DNA of 56,897 nt from Clostridiales bacterium (GTDB lineage Bacteria > Bacillota > Clostridia > Christensenellales > Borkfalkiaceae), in the NCBI GenBank assembly GCA_015069365.1, contig SVIT01000004.1:1-56897 (forward strand), in the 5' to 3' direction. Each line of letters opens with the position of its first letter. The first letter of the stretch is position 1. The position numbers and the translations under genes are program-made. Below the pieces are notes generated by a model. That model was given only the letters and a program-made list of their open reading frames with translations, was not told where the DNA came from and did no database searches. This document shows positions 8,901 to 18,174 of the stretch, in pieces.

Positions 8901-9802
8901 ATCTCGTAGAGGGTCTCTAATTTCTTCCTCGTCAACGTACTGATACTCTGGCGGTACAGATCCAAGAACAGCGCCACGTAATTTTTGAGGTGCTTAATTT
9001 CCGCGATCATAACCTCGGACGCACAGTAGAGAGAATCTCTCGCCTGCAGGCTGTATTCGGTCAAATTCACGTTGGAGAAAGGCGAATTGTACACGCCGCC
9101 GCATTCCTTTGCCGCAGCCGCCGCCTGCACCATCATCTGCTCGTAATTATCAATCTTTTCTTTCGTCAAGCCATCGTAGAACGTGCTCTCGATATTCATG
9201 ATATCGGGCGCATTTTTATTCTTCAAACAGATGAGCAACGCCTCGTAAATGGATACCCCCAAACGGCGCTTTTTATGCAATGCGGTAAGCGGCTCCGACA
9301 GCTCGTTTTTTAACCTTGCTATCGCGTTGGATTTTTCGGAAAGGCTCACCTTTTCCTGTGCTCCAGCAAGCGCCAACGTCTCGCTCAACTTTTGCACAAC
9401 CTCGGATTTATTCGTTTTGTTGGAGTGCAATTCCAAGCAAAATTCCCCCAACCCGATCGAATCCAAACGCTTTTTAACGACCGAAAGCGCCGCCTGCTTT
9501 TCCGCGACGAACAGCACCCGCTTGTTATCGTTGAGGGCGTTGGCAATGATGTTGGTGATCGTTTGTGATTTCCCCGTTCCAGGAGGGCCGTGCAGGACAA
9601 AGCTCTTACCCTGCTGAGAAAGCGCGATCGCGTTCCACTGGGACGCGTCCGCAGGTAACGGCGTCAGGGTCGTTTCGGGATTGACGTCGTCCTCTTTCAA
9701 AATCTCGTCCACCCCCCCGCCGATCAGCACGGAGTTCTCCAACAACGCCTCTATTATTTTGTTTTTGGAAAATTCCCGATATTCTGGCGAAGATCGTTCC
9801 AC
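5960..9802 (-). pseudogene. C-terminal part of frameshifted DUF4011-type superfamily 1 helicase (helicase and nuclease-like domains)
   Basis: This 1280-codon frame has Walker A (VLHGPPGTGKSQTITNIIA), Walker B (LVIFDEASQIPTAEAI), a VVGDPKQLPPT motif and the UvrD-like C-terminal motifs (NVQGDERDVILFSVCYG, RRLNVAVSRAREEMMVFAS). A restriction-endonuclease-like segment follows (IAEELAAYGYECRYNVGASGFKIDVAVVD...), then a DUF3320-like tail (YDFLIRRCLSSLGITKYG). The nominal start is a GTG inside the end of the upstream DUF4011 ORF; homology to single-chain relatives of about 1,800-1,900 residues runs straight from that ORF into this one. I therefore read the pair as one gene broken by a one-base shift near 9760-9800, or rejoined by -1 frameshifting. 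Its cellular role is unknown; relatives are large nucleic-acid helicases, some linked to defence. Confidence 0.8.
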
Positions 9803-11607
9803 ATCTGGTATCGTGCAAACGAGAACGCCGCTACGTACACGTCGTCCACCACTTCCCAGTTGCGCATTTTAAGAATTTCCACGCGGACCATAGCAAGTAT
9901 TTCAGAAATCTTCAACCCTTGAATCGCGTCGCTAAGACCGCGGATATCAATGTCAAAATCCTGCTTCAAATACTCGAGCAAGGTCGAATTCACCGACGCT
10001 TCTTCGTCGGTAAGTGCCAAGGAATACCCAATCCCCTTAATTTTTTTGAGTTGTATAGGCTGCAACACCAAGGGCGCGTAATGTTCTCCGCCGTCCTCGC
10101 GAGAATACCATTTCAAGAACCCGAGTGCAAGATATAAGATCTTCGTACCCGATTCCTCATACGCCTCTTTGTTTTTGCGAATCAGCCTATTCACCGTTTC
10201 GCCAAGAGTACGTTCGTCCGTATACGTACGCAATATCCCCGACTGATTTTCGAGGGCAATCAGCTCCTGTCTCTTTTTGGCATACGCATTCGCCCCGAAA
10301 TAGACGCGTTTTTCCGACAGCGCCCGTATATCTTCCGTCGCCGCGGCAAAATGCAATTCTCCCTGCTCCGTTAAAGCATCCAACATGCCGTCCGCCGAAG
10401 AGGCAACGATCTGCAAGCCGTATTTCGTGGGATTGAAATTCAACAGCCCATTCTTCATGGACAGATCAAGTAATCTTCTCTCCCATACCTGATCCCTCGT
10501 CATTTCGGTATCGAGGGACAATTTTTGCATGGAAAGAAGCTCACTGGGCAACGTATCGTGGGACATATCCGCCTCAGTCAATACTTCGTACCCCTTTACC
10601 GTCTTCGCGCGTAAGGGCAATGCCCCGATATGGGACATGCGGCAACGGCGAACGTCAACGCAGCGATCGTAATATCCTGCCTGCAATTTTTGACGGAAAT
10701 GCGCCTCTGACGTCGAATAAGCCGCATTCTTGTCCGAGAACAAATCTTCCACGTCAAAGCAACTGAGGTTATTGATCCCGTCTGCAATATACGCGTCCAA
10801 ACGCTGCATGTCGTCTGAAACGGTATCAAGGAAACACCCATCGTACAGCCATACGCCGCAGGTAACCTCTTTCTCGCCGAACACGATCACAGAATGCAGA
10901 CCAAGGCTCTCTAAACAGCTACACGCAAACAGAGCCATTTCCAAAGGGCTCGCCTTTCTGTTCGTTAATATTTTCACTCCTGCGCCAGCCTCTACGGGCG
11001 CGGAAATATCACAAGGTTTTTTCAAAACGGAGAAACGGCGGAATACCGCATACAGTGCCGCGATAATACGGCGCACGGCGTTTTTATCGTTGCCGATATA
11101 ACCGCCCAGCTCGCAAGGGCTGTTCCATTTTTTCAGCTGTTCTTCGATTTCGGTTTTTACGCGGGCGCAATCCCCCAGCTTCGGGCGAACAAAGGACGCG
11201 AGCAGCTCCGCATCTCCCTCGATACCGTGCCAGTAATCGAAAGGCAGCGTTTTGACCGTCCATTCCCTCGTATCTATGATTTTCTTATCCTTTCTCAAAG
11301 TGACCGTAATCTTTTCTTCCGTCACCCCTTCCAAATCGGAAAAATAGAGCGGCGAAAGGACCGTCCCTAAATCGACCTCAACCACGCTCTCGTAAGGCAC
11401 TTCCACCTCTTTTTCGCAAGGCAAAAGCATACCGTTTGCATTCTCTACGCAAAGGGTCAGTCCCTCAATCGTTTCCTCTCCCGTATTTTTGATTTGTAAG
11501 GAAGAAAACAGCGGTCTGCGCGCAAAATAGTCGGCATAGGAAATAACCTTTGCCGCCTCGGCGTGTAATGATAAGATTTCTTCCAACTTTCTGGTTTTCT
11601 GAGCCAT
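9754..11607 (-). pseudogene. N-terminal part of frameshifted DUF4011-type helicase
   Basis: A 617-codon frame starting ATG at 11607. Residues 1 to about 370 include a beta-rich N-terminal region and a transglutaminase-like stretch. Around residue 375 is the DUF4011 signature (RDQVWERRLLDLSMKNGLLNFNPTKYG). A further conserved block (LGFLKWYSREDGGEHYAPLVLQPIQLKK...) leads to VYVAAFSFARYQMWNDLR just before the frame is lost. It overlaps the helicase ORF by 49 bp in the -1 frame. After QMWNDLRQNIG the frame reads NFPKTK-stop, while the other frame continues the family sequence (EFSKNKIIEALLEN). Loss of a single base would explain this. A promoter is visible upstream. Confidence 0.8.
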
Positions 11608-11636
11608 AGCTTACCCCATTTTGATTATTCCCCTTT

Positions 11637-11665
11637 ATTATACACGCAAACTATGAAAAAATCAA
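11637..11665 (-). promoter_or_regulatory. SigA-type promoter for the DUF4011 helicase gene
   Basis: Minus-strand TTGATT (11660-11665), 17-bp spacer, TATAAT (11637-11642), about 30 bp before the ATG at 11607. Confidence 0.75.
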
Positions 11666-11700
11666 CCCCAAAAGATAGCTTTTTTTCTTTTTTATAAAAG

Positions 11701-11725
11701 AAAAACCGCGCGGTTTTCCGCGCGG
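11701..11725 (-). terminator. Intrinsic terminator after nrnA
   Basis: CCGCGCGG-TTTT-CCGCGCGG forms a perfect 8-bp GC stem (11706-11725) followed on the minus strand by TTTTTCTTTT. It ends the infB-rbfA-nrnA transcript. Confidence 0.9.
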
Positions 11726-11752
11726 AATATCGAATCTTTCCGTTTTTCCCGA

Positions 11753-12721
11753 TTATTCTAAATATTGTGAAACGGTATAGGACAATCTATCCAACACGTC
11801 CTCAATATCTCCAAACAGCATACAGCCTGCCGCGCGGACGTGTCCGCCCCCGCCGTACGTGCCTGCAATCTTGTTCACGTCTGCATACCGCTTTGAACGC
11901 AGGGAAATTTTATACTGCCCTTTACGCACTTCCATGACCGACGCCGAAACCTCTACGCTATCCACCGTCAACGGAAAGTCCACAAAGCCTTCCGTCATTC
12001 CCTCGTCCGCGCCGCACGCAAGCATATTTGCTTTCGTAACCGTAATCACCGCAAAACGGTCGTCATGATAAAAACGCATTCCGCTCATCGTCTTTGCGTG
12101 CAACAGCGCGCGCGCTTTAGGTTGGCGTTTGAACAAGAGATAATTGTATCCGCTGATATCCGCGCCCGCCTTGACCAGTTCCGCCGTCAACCTAAGCGTC
12201 TCTTCCGTTACGTCGTCATGAGAGAAATTCCCCGAATCGGTCAATACACCAAGGAGCAGATATTCTGCCGTTTTTTTATCAATCGGGACACCCATGGCCT
12301 TGATGAGCGCCGCTACGTTCATACAATTTGCCGAACAAATACGCACGTAATTATACTTTGCAAAATGTGTATTCGAAACGTGATGATCGACGTTTACCGT
12401 ATCGATTTTTTTACGTCTTGCCTGCAAAAAGAGATCAGACAACGCCCCAAGACGCTGATCGTCGCTACTATCCACAGCCACAATCAGATCATACCCGTCT
12501 TTGGGCATTTTTTTAATCTTTTCCACCCCGTCCACAAAGGCAAGGTTGGAGGGGATATCCGATTCAACGCATACCTGGTTGGGGGTTTTTAAAAAATCCA
12601 AGGCGTATGAAAGCGCCAACGCCCCGCCAATCGCGTCTCCGTCCGGGCGCATATGCGCCACGATTAATACCTCTTTCGAACGCTGTATTCTCTCTGCAAT
12701 TTGCTCTAACGTGCAATCCAT
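11753..12721 (-). CDS. nrnA: DHH-family phosphoesterase (NrnA-type oligoribonuclease / pAp phosphatase)
   Basis: The family cleaves very short RNAs (nanoRNA), pAp, and in some members c-di-AMP or pApA. The 322-residue protein has the DHH metal motifs VAHMRPDGDAIGGALAL (about 20-37), VAVDSSDDQRLG and NVDHHVSNTHFAKYN, and the DHHA1 motif GTYGGGGHVRAAGC near the C-terminus. It lies in the usual place after rbfA. The ribosome binding site (GGAG) comes only a few bases after the T-run of a terminator-like hairpin (12732-12765), so its expression depends on read-through or a promoter I cannot see. CdaA in the same window makes a role in c-di-AMP breakdown worth considering. Confidence 0.9.
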   Translation of the reverse strand: MDCTLEQIAERIQRSKEVLIVAHMRPDGDAIGGALALSYALDFLKTPNQVCVESDIPSNLAFVDGVEKIKKMPKDGYDLIVAVDSSDDQRLGALSDLFLQARRKKIDTVNVDHHVSNTHFAKYNYVRICSANCMNVAALIKAMGVPIDKKTAEYLLLGVLTDSGNFSHDDVTEETLRLTAELVKAGADISGYNYLLFKRQPKARALLHAKTMSGMRFYHDDRFAVITVTKANMLACGADEGMTEGFVDFPLTVDSVEVSASVMEVRKGQYKISLRSKRYADVNKIAGTYGGGGHVRAAGCMLFGDIEDVLDRLSYTVSQYLE

Positions 12722-12731
12722 CTTTTCTCCT

Positions 12732-12765
12732 AAAAAACGTCCTCCCTATCACGAGGAGGACGTTT
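12732..12765 (-). terminator. Terminator-like hairpin between rbfA and nrnA
   Basis: AAACGTCCTCC and GGAGGACGTTT form a perfect 11-bp stem with a 9-nt loop; on the minus strand TTTTTT follows. It sits about 10 bp before the nrnA start, so it may act as an attenuator or partial terminator. Confidence 0.8.
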
Positions 12766-12812
12766 GCTTTTGTTGATTGTTTGCCAAACGGTACGTTTAG
12801 CAGCTCCACCCA

Positions 12813-13193
12813 TCACTCCTCGTCTTCGCTGTCTGCAGGGGTGGAATAGGTAATCGTCTTAAATAACTCATCCATTTTCGAACCGTACACCATACTGCCG
12901 TCCATCTTAAAACGGAGCGCAGGCACGGTACGCATACGCATCACTTGCGCCAACTCATGACGGATATGCCCTGCGAGTTCTTGCAAAACCTCGAAAGAAC
13001 GCTTGGTCTCCGCTTCGTTCGACGCATAGATGCTGACGTAGATATTCGCTGTTTTTAAATCGGGCGCAACGTCCGCTTCCGTAACGGATATCAATCCCTT
13101 AAGGTCGGGATTCATATCCTTCAGACGGCGAATAATCGCGCTGATTTCCTTTTGATATTCCCCGTTCAAACGGGAAGTTCTCGATACTTTCAT
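12813..13193 (-). CDS. rbfA: Ribosome-binding factor A
   Basis: RbfA helps mature the 30S subunit (16S rRNA 5' end processing) and is a cold-shock factor in many bacteria. I start it at ATG 13193 (MKVSRTSRLNGEYQKEISAIIRRLKD, 126 aa) rather than at the longer ORF start, because this matches the family N-terminus. The ATG overlaps the infB stop as TAATG, with GGAGG inside the infB end. The KH-like core includes SVTEADVAPDLKTANIYVSIY and RHELAQVMRMRTVPALRFKMDGSM. The short acidic tail (DSEDEE) is not unusual. Confidence 0.95.
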   Translation of the reverse strand: MKVSRTSRLNGEYQKEISAIIRRLKDMNPDLKGLISVTEADVAPDLKTANIYVSIYASNEAETKRSFEVLQELAGHIRHELAQVMRMRTVPALRFKMDGSMVYGSKMDELFKTITYSTPADSEDEE

Positions 13194-15865
13194 TACGCTT
13201 TGATTTCCTCCGTAACGTAACATTCGATAATATCGCCGACGCGGATCTCGTTAAACCCTTCGATCGCGCAGCCGCATTCATAGCCGTAGTTGACCTCTTT
13301 TACGTCGTCCTTAAAGCGTTTCAACTGCTTCACGCCGCCTTCGCAGATCATGATATCTTCGCGATAGATACGAAGCTTACCGCCGCGAACGATCTTACCG
13401 TCCGTAACGTAGCAACCTGCAATCGTGCCAACGCCCGTGATATTGAACGTCTGACGGACTTCGCATTTACCCGTAAGCACTTCTTTAAGCTTGGGTGCAA
13501 GCATACCTTTGAGCGCCGCTTCCATATCGTCGAGAAGCTCGTAGATAATACGGTAGCTTCTAACGTCGACCTTAGACTGTTCAGCAATCTTCTTCGCCTT
13601 GGTGTCAGGACGAACGTTGAACCCAATGATGATCGCGTTTGCACTGTCAGCAAGCATAACGTCCCCTTCGTTGATCGCACCCGCCGCCGAATGGATAACC
13701 TTCACGCGGACTTCTTCGTTGGAAAGCTTTTCCAAGGAATGTTTTACAGCTTCAACGCTACCCTGTACGTCACCTTTGACGATAAGGTTAAGGTTCTTGA
13801 TCTTGCCTTCTTCCACCTGAGCGAATACGTCGTCAAGCGTAACACGGCTCTGTTCTTTGATCATGCTTTCGCGTTCTCTGTTCTTTCTTTCTTCCTGTAC
13901 CTGCTTCATCAGCGACTGGTCAACAGCCATAATGCTGTCGCCTGCGTTGGGTACGTCTTCCAGACCGAGAATGGATACCGCCATGGAAGGACCTGCACTC
14001 TTGACAGCTCTGCCCTTGTCGTCGAACATAGCACGCACACGCCCCATGGTCGTACCGGAAAGGATATTGTCACCAGTTTTCAAAGTACCCGTTTGAACGA
14101 TGATACTTGCAACGGGGCCCTTGCCCTTATCGAGTTTCGCCTCGATAATCGTACCTTTTGCCTGACGGTCGGGGTTAGCTTTGAGTTCTTGCATTTCCGC
14201 AACGAGGTTGACGGAATCAAGCAAATCGTCGATACCCATACCCGTCTTTGCGGACACGGGAACAACCATCGTATCGCCGCCCCATTCTTCGGGAACAAGG
14301 TCGTGTTCCAACAATTCCTGCTTCACGCGATCGGGATTGATCTCGTGTTTATCCATTTTATTCATTGCCACGATAATGGGCACGTCAGCCGCCTTTGCGT
14401 GGTTGATTGCTTCTACCGTCTGAGGCATGATACCGTCGTCTGCCGCTACTACGAGAATAACGACGTCCGTTACTTGCGCGCCGCGCGCTCTCATTGCGGT
14501 GAACGCCGCGTGACCAGGCGTATCGATAAAGGTGATCTGTTTGCCTTTCGCCGTTACGGTATAAGCACCGATACTCTGGGTAATACCGCCCGCTTCCCCA
14601 GAAGTTACGGAGGTAGCGCGGATTCTGTCGAGCAAGGAAGTCTTACCATGGTCTACGTGCCCCATAACCGTTACGACGGGCGCACGGGTAATGAGCTTGC
14701 TTTCGTCCTCAACAGAAGCCGTATCCATCAGAACTTCTTCTGCGGTCTTTTCAGGCTTATATTCCAGATCGATACCCATATCCGCCGCCATCAAAGCCGC
14801 GTTATCGTAATCGATCGAATCATTGATCCCTTTCATGATACCTTCTTTGAAAAGGCGTTTGGTGATCTCTACCGCGGAAACGCCGAGCTTTTCAGAAAGC
14901 ACTTTCAAAGGAATATCCTGCGTCGTAACCACTGCGTGTTCGATCTTGATCGTAGGGATTTCCTGACGTTTCTGCTTTTTAGGCGAACGTACCTTTCTGT
15001 AGCCCGACTTATCCTCGTCAAAATCCTCCACCGTCATACCTTGCTGTTTAATCAAGGAACGCTTCGACATAGGTTTCTTTTCGGTATACGTCTTTTCAAA
15101 CGTCTTTTTCTTTGCAGGCGCAGAGAAGGATTTGTTATCTCTGCTCGGTGCACTGATGGGAGCCGCGATCGGAGCAGGCGCCGCAGGTCTCGCGGGTCTT
15201 GCCCCTGTTGCTGGACGCATCGGTCTATCGCCAGCAGGTCTTGCAGGTCTTTCGCCTGCGGGACGGGGACGGTACGAGGGAGCGCTCGACGTCTCCGTAC
15301 CAGGCTTCGCCACGTATACCCCTTGTTCTTGACCGTTGCGGAAATATCTAGGTGCACGAGGAGCCGCGGGCGCGGGCTTGCTCTCCGTTTTGGGAACAAA
15401 CGTGCGCGCTTCGGGTTTCTTCTCCTCTACCGTGTCTTGTACGGCAACGGGAGTTTCTTTCACTTCCGCTTTCGCTTCTTCCGTCTTCGGTGCTTTTTCT
15501 ACCGTTTCCGCCTTCTCCTCCGCTTTCGGTTCCTCAACGAGAGCAGGCTCTTCTACGGGTTCTTTCTTTTTCTTAGCGGCTTTCTCTTTAGCCTTCTCTT
15601 CCGCCGCTTTTGCCGCTTCTTCTTTCGCTTTTTCCTCAGCGGCAATACGCGCAGCCTCTTCCGCCGCAGCACGCGCCTCTGCTTCAGCGCGCGCCGCCGC
15701 TTCCGCGACTTCGCGTTCCTGTTTTTCCGCCTCTAATGCGGATAATTTCTTCAAGATGTCCGACAGGCTCTTTTCCGTGGATGAAAGGCGTTTTTGTAAA
15801 CCGCCCAACTGCTTGTCGTCTAAAAGTGATGCAATTTTCTCCACGTTTTCATACTTTTTTGCCAT
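13193..15865 (-). CDS. infB: Translation initiation factor IF-2
   Basis: IF-2 is the GTPase that brings initiator fMet-tRNA to the 30S subunit and promotes subunit joining. The 890-residue protein has a long low-complexity N-terminus rich in Ala, Glu and Lys (about 45-140) and then Pro/Ala/Arg (about 150-260). It is followed by an IF-2N-like domain and the G domain with GHVDHGKTSLLDRIR, DTPGHAAFTAMRARGAQ, NKMDK and SAKTGMG. The C-terminal IF-2 domains end in GYECGCAIEGFNEIRVGDIIECYVTEEIKA. A GGAGG overlaps the end of ylxQ. It is part of the rimP-nusA-ylxR-ylxQ-infB-rbfA transcript. Confidence 0.97.
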   Translation of the reverse strand: MAKKYENVEKIASLLDDKQLGGLQKRLSSTEKSLSDILKKLSALEAEKQEREVAEAAARAEAEARAAAEEAARIAAEEKAKEEAAKAAEEKAKEKAAKKKKEPVEEPALVEEPKAEEKAETVEKAPKTEEAKAEVKETPVAVQDTVEEKKPEARTFVPKTESKPAPAAPRAPRYFRNGQEQGVYVAKPGTETSSAPSYRPRPAGERPARPAGDRPMRPATGARPARPAAPAPIAAPISAPSRDNKSFSAPAKKKTFEKTYTEKKPMSKRSLIKQQGMTVEDFDEDKSGYRKVRSPKKQKRQEIPTIKIEHAVVTTQDIPLKVLSEKLGVSAVEITKRLFKEGIMKGINDSIDYDNAALMAADMGIDLEYKPEKTAEEVLMDTASVEDESKLITRAPVVTVMGHVDHGKTSLLDRIRATSVTSGEAGGITQSIGAYTVTAKGKQITFIDTPGHAAFTAMRARGAQVTDVVILVVAADDGIMPQTVEAINHAKAADVPIIVAMNKMDKHEINPDRVKQELLEHDLVPEEWGGDTMVVPVSAKTGMGIDDLLDSVNLVAEMQELKANPDRQAKGTIIEAKLDKGKGPVASIIVQTGTLKTGDNILSGTTMGRVRAMFDDKGRAVKSAGPSMAVSILGLEDVPNAGDSIMAVDQSLMKQVQEERKNRERESMIKEQSRVTLDDVFAQVEEGKIKNLNLIVKGDVQGSVEAVKHSLEKLSNEEVRVKVIHSAAGAINEGDVMLADSANAIIIGFNVRPDTKAKKIAEQSKVDVRSYRIIYELLDDMEAALKGMLAPKLKEVLTGKCEVRQTFNITGVGTIAGCYVTDGKIVRGGKLRIYREDIMICEGGVKQLKRFKDDVKEVNYGYECGCAIEGFNEIRVGDIIECYVTEEIKA

Positions 15866-15869
15866 AGGT

Positions 15870-16202
15870 TCAGTTGTTTCCTCCCGAATATAATTTGAAT
15901 TTCGGCTCGCCGTCGGCAGACTGGATCATTGCCGATGCAAGGTGTTCGTCCGTGATTGCCACTGCGCGTACCGCAGGGCGGTGTACCCATTCCGCCAAAG
16001 CACCCTCGTCCGTGATATATAACGGACAGCCGAGTCTTTCTTGCGTCCTGAGCATAGGTTTTAACGAGTTCTTCCCGATACTTCCGTCCATGACGAGCAG
16101 GAAAACTCCCTTTTTCTGTTTTTCTATCGTTTCTGCGCCAAAGATGATTTTTCTAGAACGGATACAAAATCCGAGATAGGTTTCGATCTTACTTTTCTCC
16201 AA
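15870..16202 (-). CDS. ylxQ: YlxQ-type L7Ae-family RNA-binding protein
   Basis: A 110-residue protein of the L7Ae/L30e/Gadd45 fold, which usually binds kink-turn RNA. It has TYLGFCIRSRKIIFGAETIEKQKKGVFLLVMDGSIGKNS and LGCPLYITDEGALAEWV. The start is TTG at 16202 with a good GAGGAGG six bases upstream, inside the end of ylxR, so the genes overlap by 14 bp. The position between ylxR and infB is the standard one in Firmicutes. The exact role is not established beyond RNA binding and ribosome association in the family. Confidence 0.88.
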   Translation of the reverse strand: MEKSKIETYLGFCIRSRKIIFGAETIEKQKKGVFLLVMDGSIGKNSLKPMLRTQERLGCPLYITDEGALAEWVHRPAVRAVAITDEHLASAMIQSADGEPKFKLYSGGNN

Positions 16203-16461
16203 GACCGTCCTCCTCTATCCCTTGATACACCTCAGGTGCGACGTTCGTCGAAAAAGTCTTATGCAGAAGTTTCTTCCCCAACAACTTTTTCCGACATTCG
16301 TCGTTTCCGCACACGTAGGCGCCTCTGCCAGGCGCTTTCCCCGTAGGATCGGGAAAAATCTCACCATCGGCATTTTTGACCACGCGGAGCATTTCCTTTT
16401 TCGGCTTCATTTCCCGACAGGCAATGCACATACGCATGGGGATACTTTTATTTTTTGACAT
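16189..16461 (-). CDS. ylxR: YlxR-family RNA-binding protein (RnpM)
   Basis: A 90-residue basic protein with the YlxR pattern: RMCIACREMKPKKEMLRVVKN, then PTGKAPGRGAYVCGNDECRKKLLGKKLLHKTF. The CxxC and GRGAYVC motifs are characteristic of DUF448/YlxR. Family members bind RNA and, in studied Firmicutes, associate with RNase P or act as regulators. It follows nusA by about 40 bp and overlaps ylxQ. Confidence 0.9.
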   Translation of the reverse strand: MSKNKSIPMRMCIACREMKPKKEMLRVVKNADGEIFPDPTGKAPGRGAYVCGNDECRKKLLGKKLLHKTFSTNVAPEVYQGIEEDGLGEK

Positions 16462-16501
16462 TGTAATTTCTCCGTTTTAATTCGATAAACGCAGATGAAA
16501 A

Positions 16502-17599
16502 TTATTCTTCCGCGCCTTCTTCGCTCTCTTCGTTTTCGATCTGAGCAAGGATCTCTGCCGCTTCGGGAGAGGATGCGCTCTTAACGTCAATCTTCCAGCC
16601 GGTCAATCTTGCAGCCAAACGAGCGTTTTGACCATCTCTGCCGATTGCCAAGGAAAGTTTGTCGTCGGGAACGATCGCCATTGCGCTCTTTTCCCCTTTT
16701 GCCGTTACTGACAAAACAGTTGCAGGCGACAACGCCTTATAGATGAACGCCAAAGGATCTTCGTTCCAAAGAATGATGTCGATCTTTTCACCGCCGAGTT
16801 CTTCTACGACGGCGTTGACTCTCGCACCGCGGTTACCTACGCATGCGCCGACAGCGTCCACACGTGCGTCGTTGGAAAGAATCGCCATCTTGGTACGGTG
16901 ACCGGGTTCACGCGCGATTTCTTTAATCTCTACGATGCCCTGCGCAATTTCGGGGACTTGGGATTCGAACAATTTCTTCACCAAGCCCTGCGCGGTACGG
17001 GAAACCACGATCTGCGAATTTTTACCGTTATTCTTAACACGCTTTACAAACACTTTCAATCTGTCGCCAACTGCATATCTTTCCGTTAAAACGCGGTCCT
17101 GAGGGGGCATAACACCCTCAATTTTCTTATCGCCGAGTTCTACGTAAACGTTGCGTTCGTCGATCTTGCGGATAACACCGTCCATCAACTCTCCTTCCTT
17201 ATCCGAGAATTCGGAGAAGGTGTTATCGCGTTCCGCTTCGTGCAATTTCTGCAAAATAACCTGTTTCGCAGTCTGCGCGGCAATGCGCCCGAAATCCTTG
17301 GGGATAAACGTCTTCACGATCGTATCGCCCACTTTGTAATCGGGGTTCAGTTCCTGCGCGTCTTCCAAAGAAATTTCCTTGTCTTTGTCCTCTACTTCTT
17401 CTACGACATAGCGGGTTGCGCGGAATTCAATTCTGCCGTTCTCAGCGTCCAAGGACACGGAAATCTCCGCACCGCCCTCGAACTGCTTTTTATACGCGGA
17501 CGCAAGCGCGTTTTCAAGCGTTGCGATAAAAGCCTCTTCGCTGATCCCTTTCTCTCTTACCAAATCGGTAAGCGCCGCAAAAAACTCCTTGTTTTCCAT
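16502..17599 (-). CDS. nusA: Transcription termination/antitermination factor NusA
   Basis: NusA binds RNA polymerase and nascent RNA and affects pausing, termination and antitermination. The 365-residue length fits the Gram-positive form without C-terminal acidic repeats. Visible parts are the N-terminal RNAP-binding domain (1-125), the S1 domain (GELMDGVIRKIDERNVYVELGDKKIEGVMPP), KH1 (VPEIAQGIVEIKEIAREPGHRTKMAI, VGACVGNRGARVNAVVEELGGEKIDIILW) and KH2 (VPDDKLSLAIGRDGQNARLAARLTGWKIDV). The ribosome binding site is GGAGAAACAACAATG. It follows rimP as usual. Confidence 0.96.
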   Translation of the reverse strand: MENKEFFAALTDLVREKGISEEAFIATLENALASAYKKQFEGGAEISVSLDAENGRIEFRATRYVVEEVEDKDKEISLEDAQELNPDYKVGDTIVKTFIPKDFGRIAAQTAKQVILQKLHEAERDNTFSEFSDKEGELMDGVIRKIDERNVYVELGDKKIEGVMPPQDRVLTERYAVGDRLKVFVKRVKNNGKNSQIVVSRTAQGLVKKLFESQVPEIAQGIVEIKEIAREPGHRTKMAILSNDARVDAVGACVGNRGARVNAVVEELGGEKIDIILWNEDPLAFIYKALSPATVLSVTAKGEKSAMAIVPDDKLSLAIGRDGQNARLAARLTGWKIDVKSASSPEAAEILAQIENEESEEGAEE

Positions 17600-17655
17600 T
17601 GTTGTTTCTCCTGTTAAATTTTCGTAAATTTATCGTTGATTTTTTTATTTTCTCA

Positions 17656-18126
17656 TTAAAATAAACCGTCAAAATCAATCGCTCTGCAAATCTTCGCAAT
17701 CTTCGATTTTTCCAGTTTCCATTCTTCGCCGTTGTCCTCAAGGAACACACAGTTCTCATCGTGCCCTTTCAAAACCATTTCAAACAGCTTTTTCCCTTTC
17801 ATCGGCGCGAACAGCTTCACTTCCACTTTCTTGCCGATATTCTTTTGAAAATCCCGATCCGTCTTCAAAGGTCTGTCAAGACCAGGGCTGGAGACGTTGA
17901 GGGTATAGGGCGTACCGAACGTGGGATCTGCCTCGTCCAAAACGGGGTCAATCGCACGGTGAAATTTTTCACACGTATTCAAATCCACGCCGTTTTCCGT
18001 GTCTATATACACAGTCAAGGCAGGTTCTCTTCCCTGTTTGAATTCCACCTCTACAATCTCAATCCCCATTTCATCGGCGATCGGTTGCAACACCTCTTGA
18101 ATTTCCGCAATACTCTTTACTTTCAT
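17656..18126 (-). CDS. rimP: Ribosome maturation factor RimP
   Basis: RimP is needed for 30S maturation. The 156-residue protein has ADEMGIEIVEVEFKQGREPALTVYIDTENGVDLNTCEKFHRAIDPVLDEADP, then YTLNVSSPGLDRPLKTDRDFQKNIGKKVEVKLF, the RimP signature region. GGAGG lies just before the ATG at 18126. It is the first gene of the nusA-infB transcript, preceded by a strong promoter and a leader of about 100 nt containing a stable hairpin. Confidence 0.95.
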   Translation of the reverse strand: MKVKSIAEIQEVLQPIADEMGIEIVEVEFKQGREPALTVYIDTENGVDLNTCEKFHRAIDPVLDEADPTFGTPYTLNVSSPGLDRPLKTDRDFQKNIGKKVEVKLFAPMKGKKLFEMVLKGHDENCVFLEDNGEEWKLEKSKIAKICRAIDFDGLF

Positions 18127-18174
18127 GTTTCCTCCAACGGCAGTTTTTCACTCCGTTTACCCCTTAATACGAAG

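Noticed and set aside
13691-15736. 681-aa plus-strand ORF opposite infB
   Set aside because: It lies fully opposite infB, has abnormal Arg/Phe/His-rich composition and is a codon-bias shadow.
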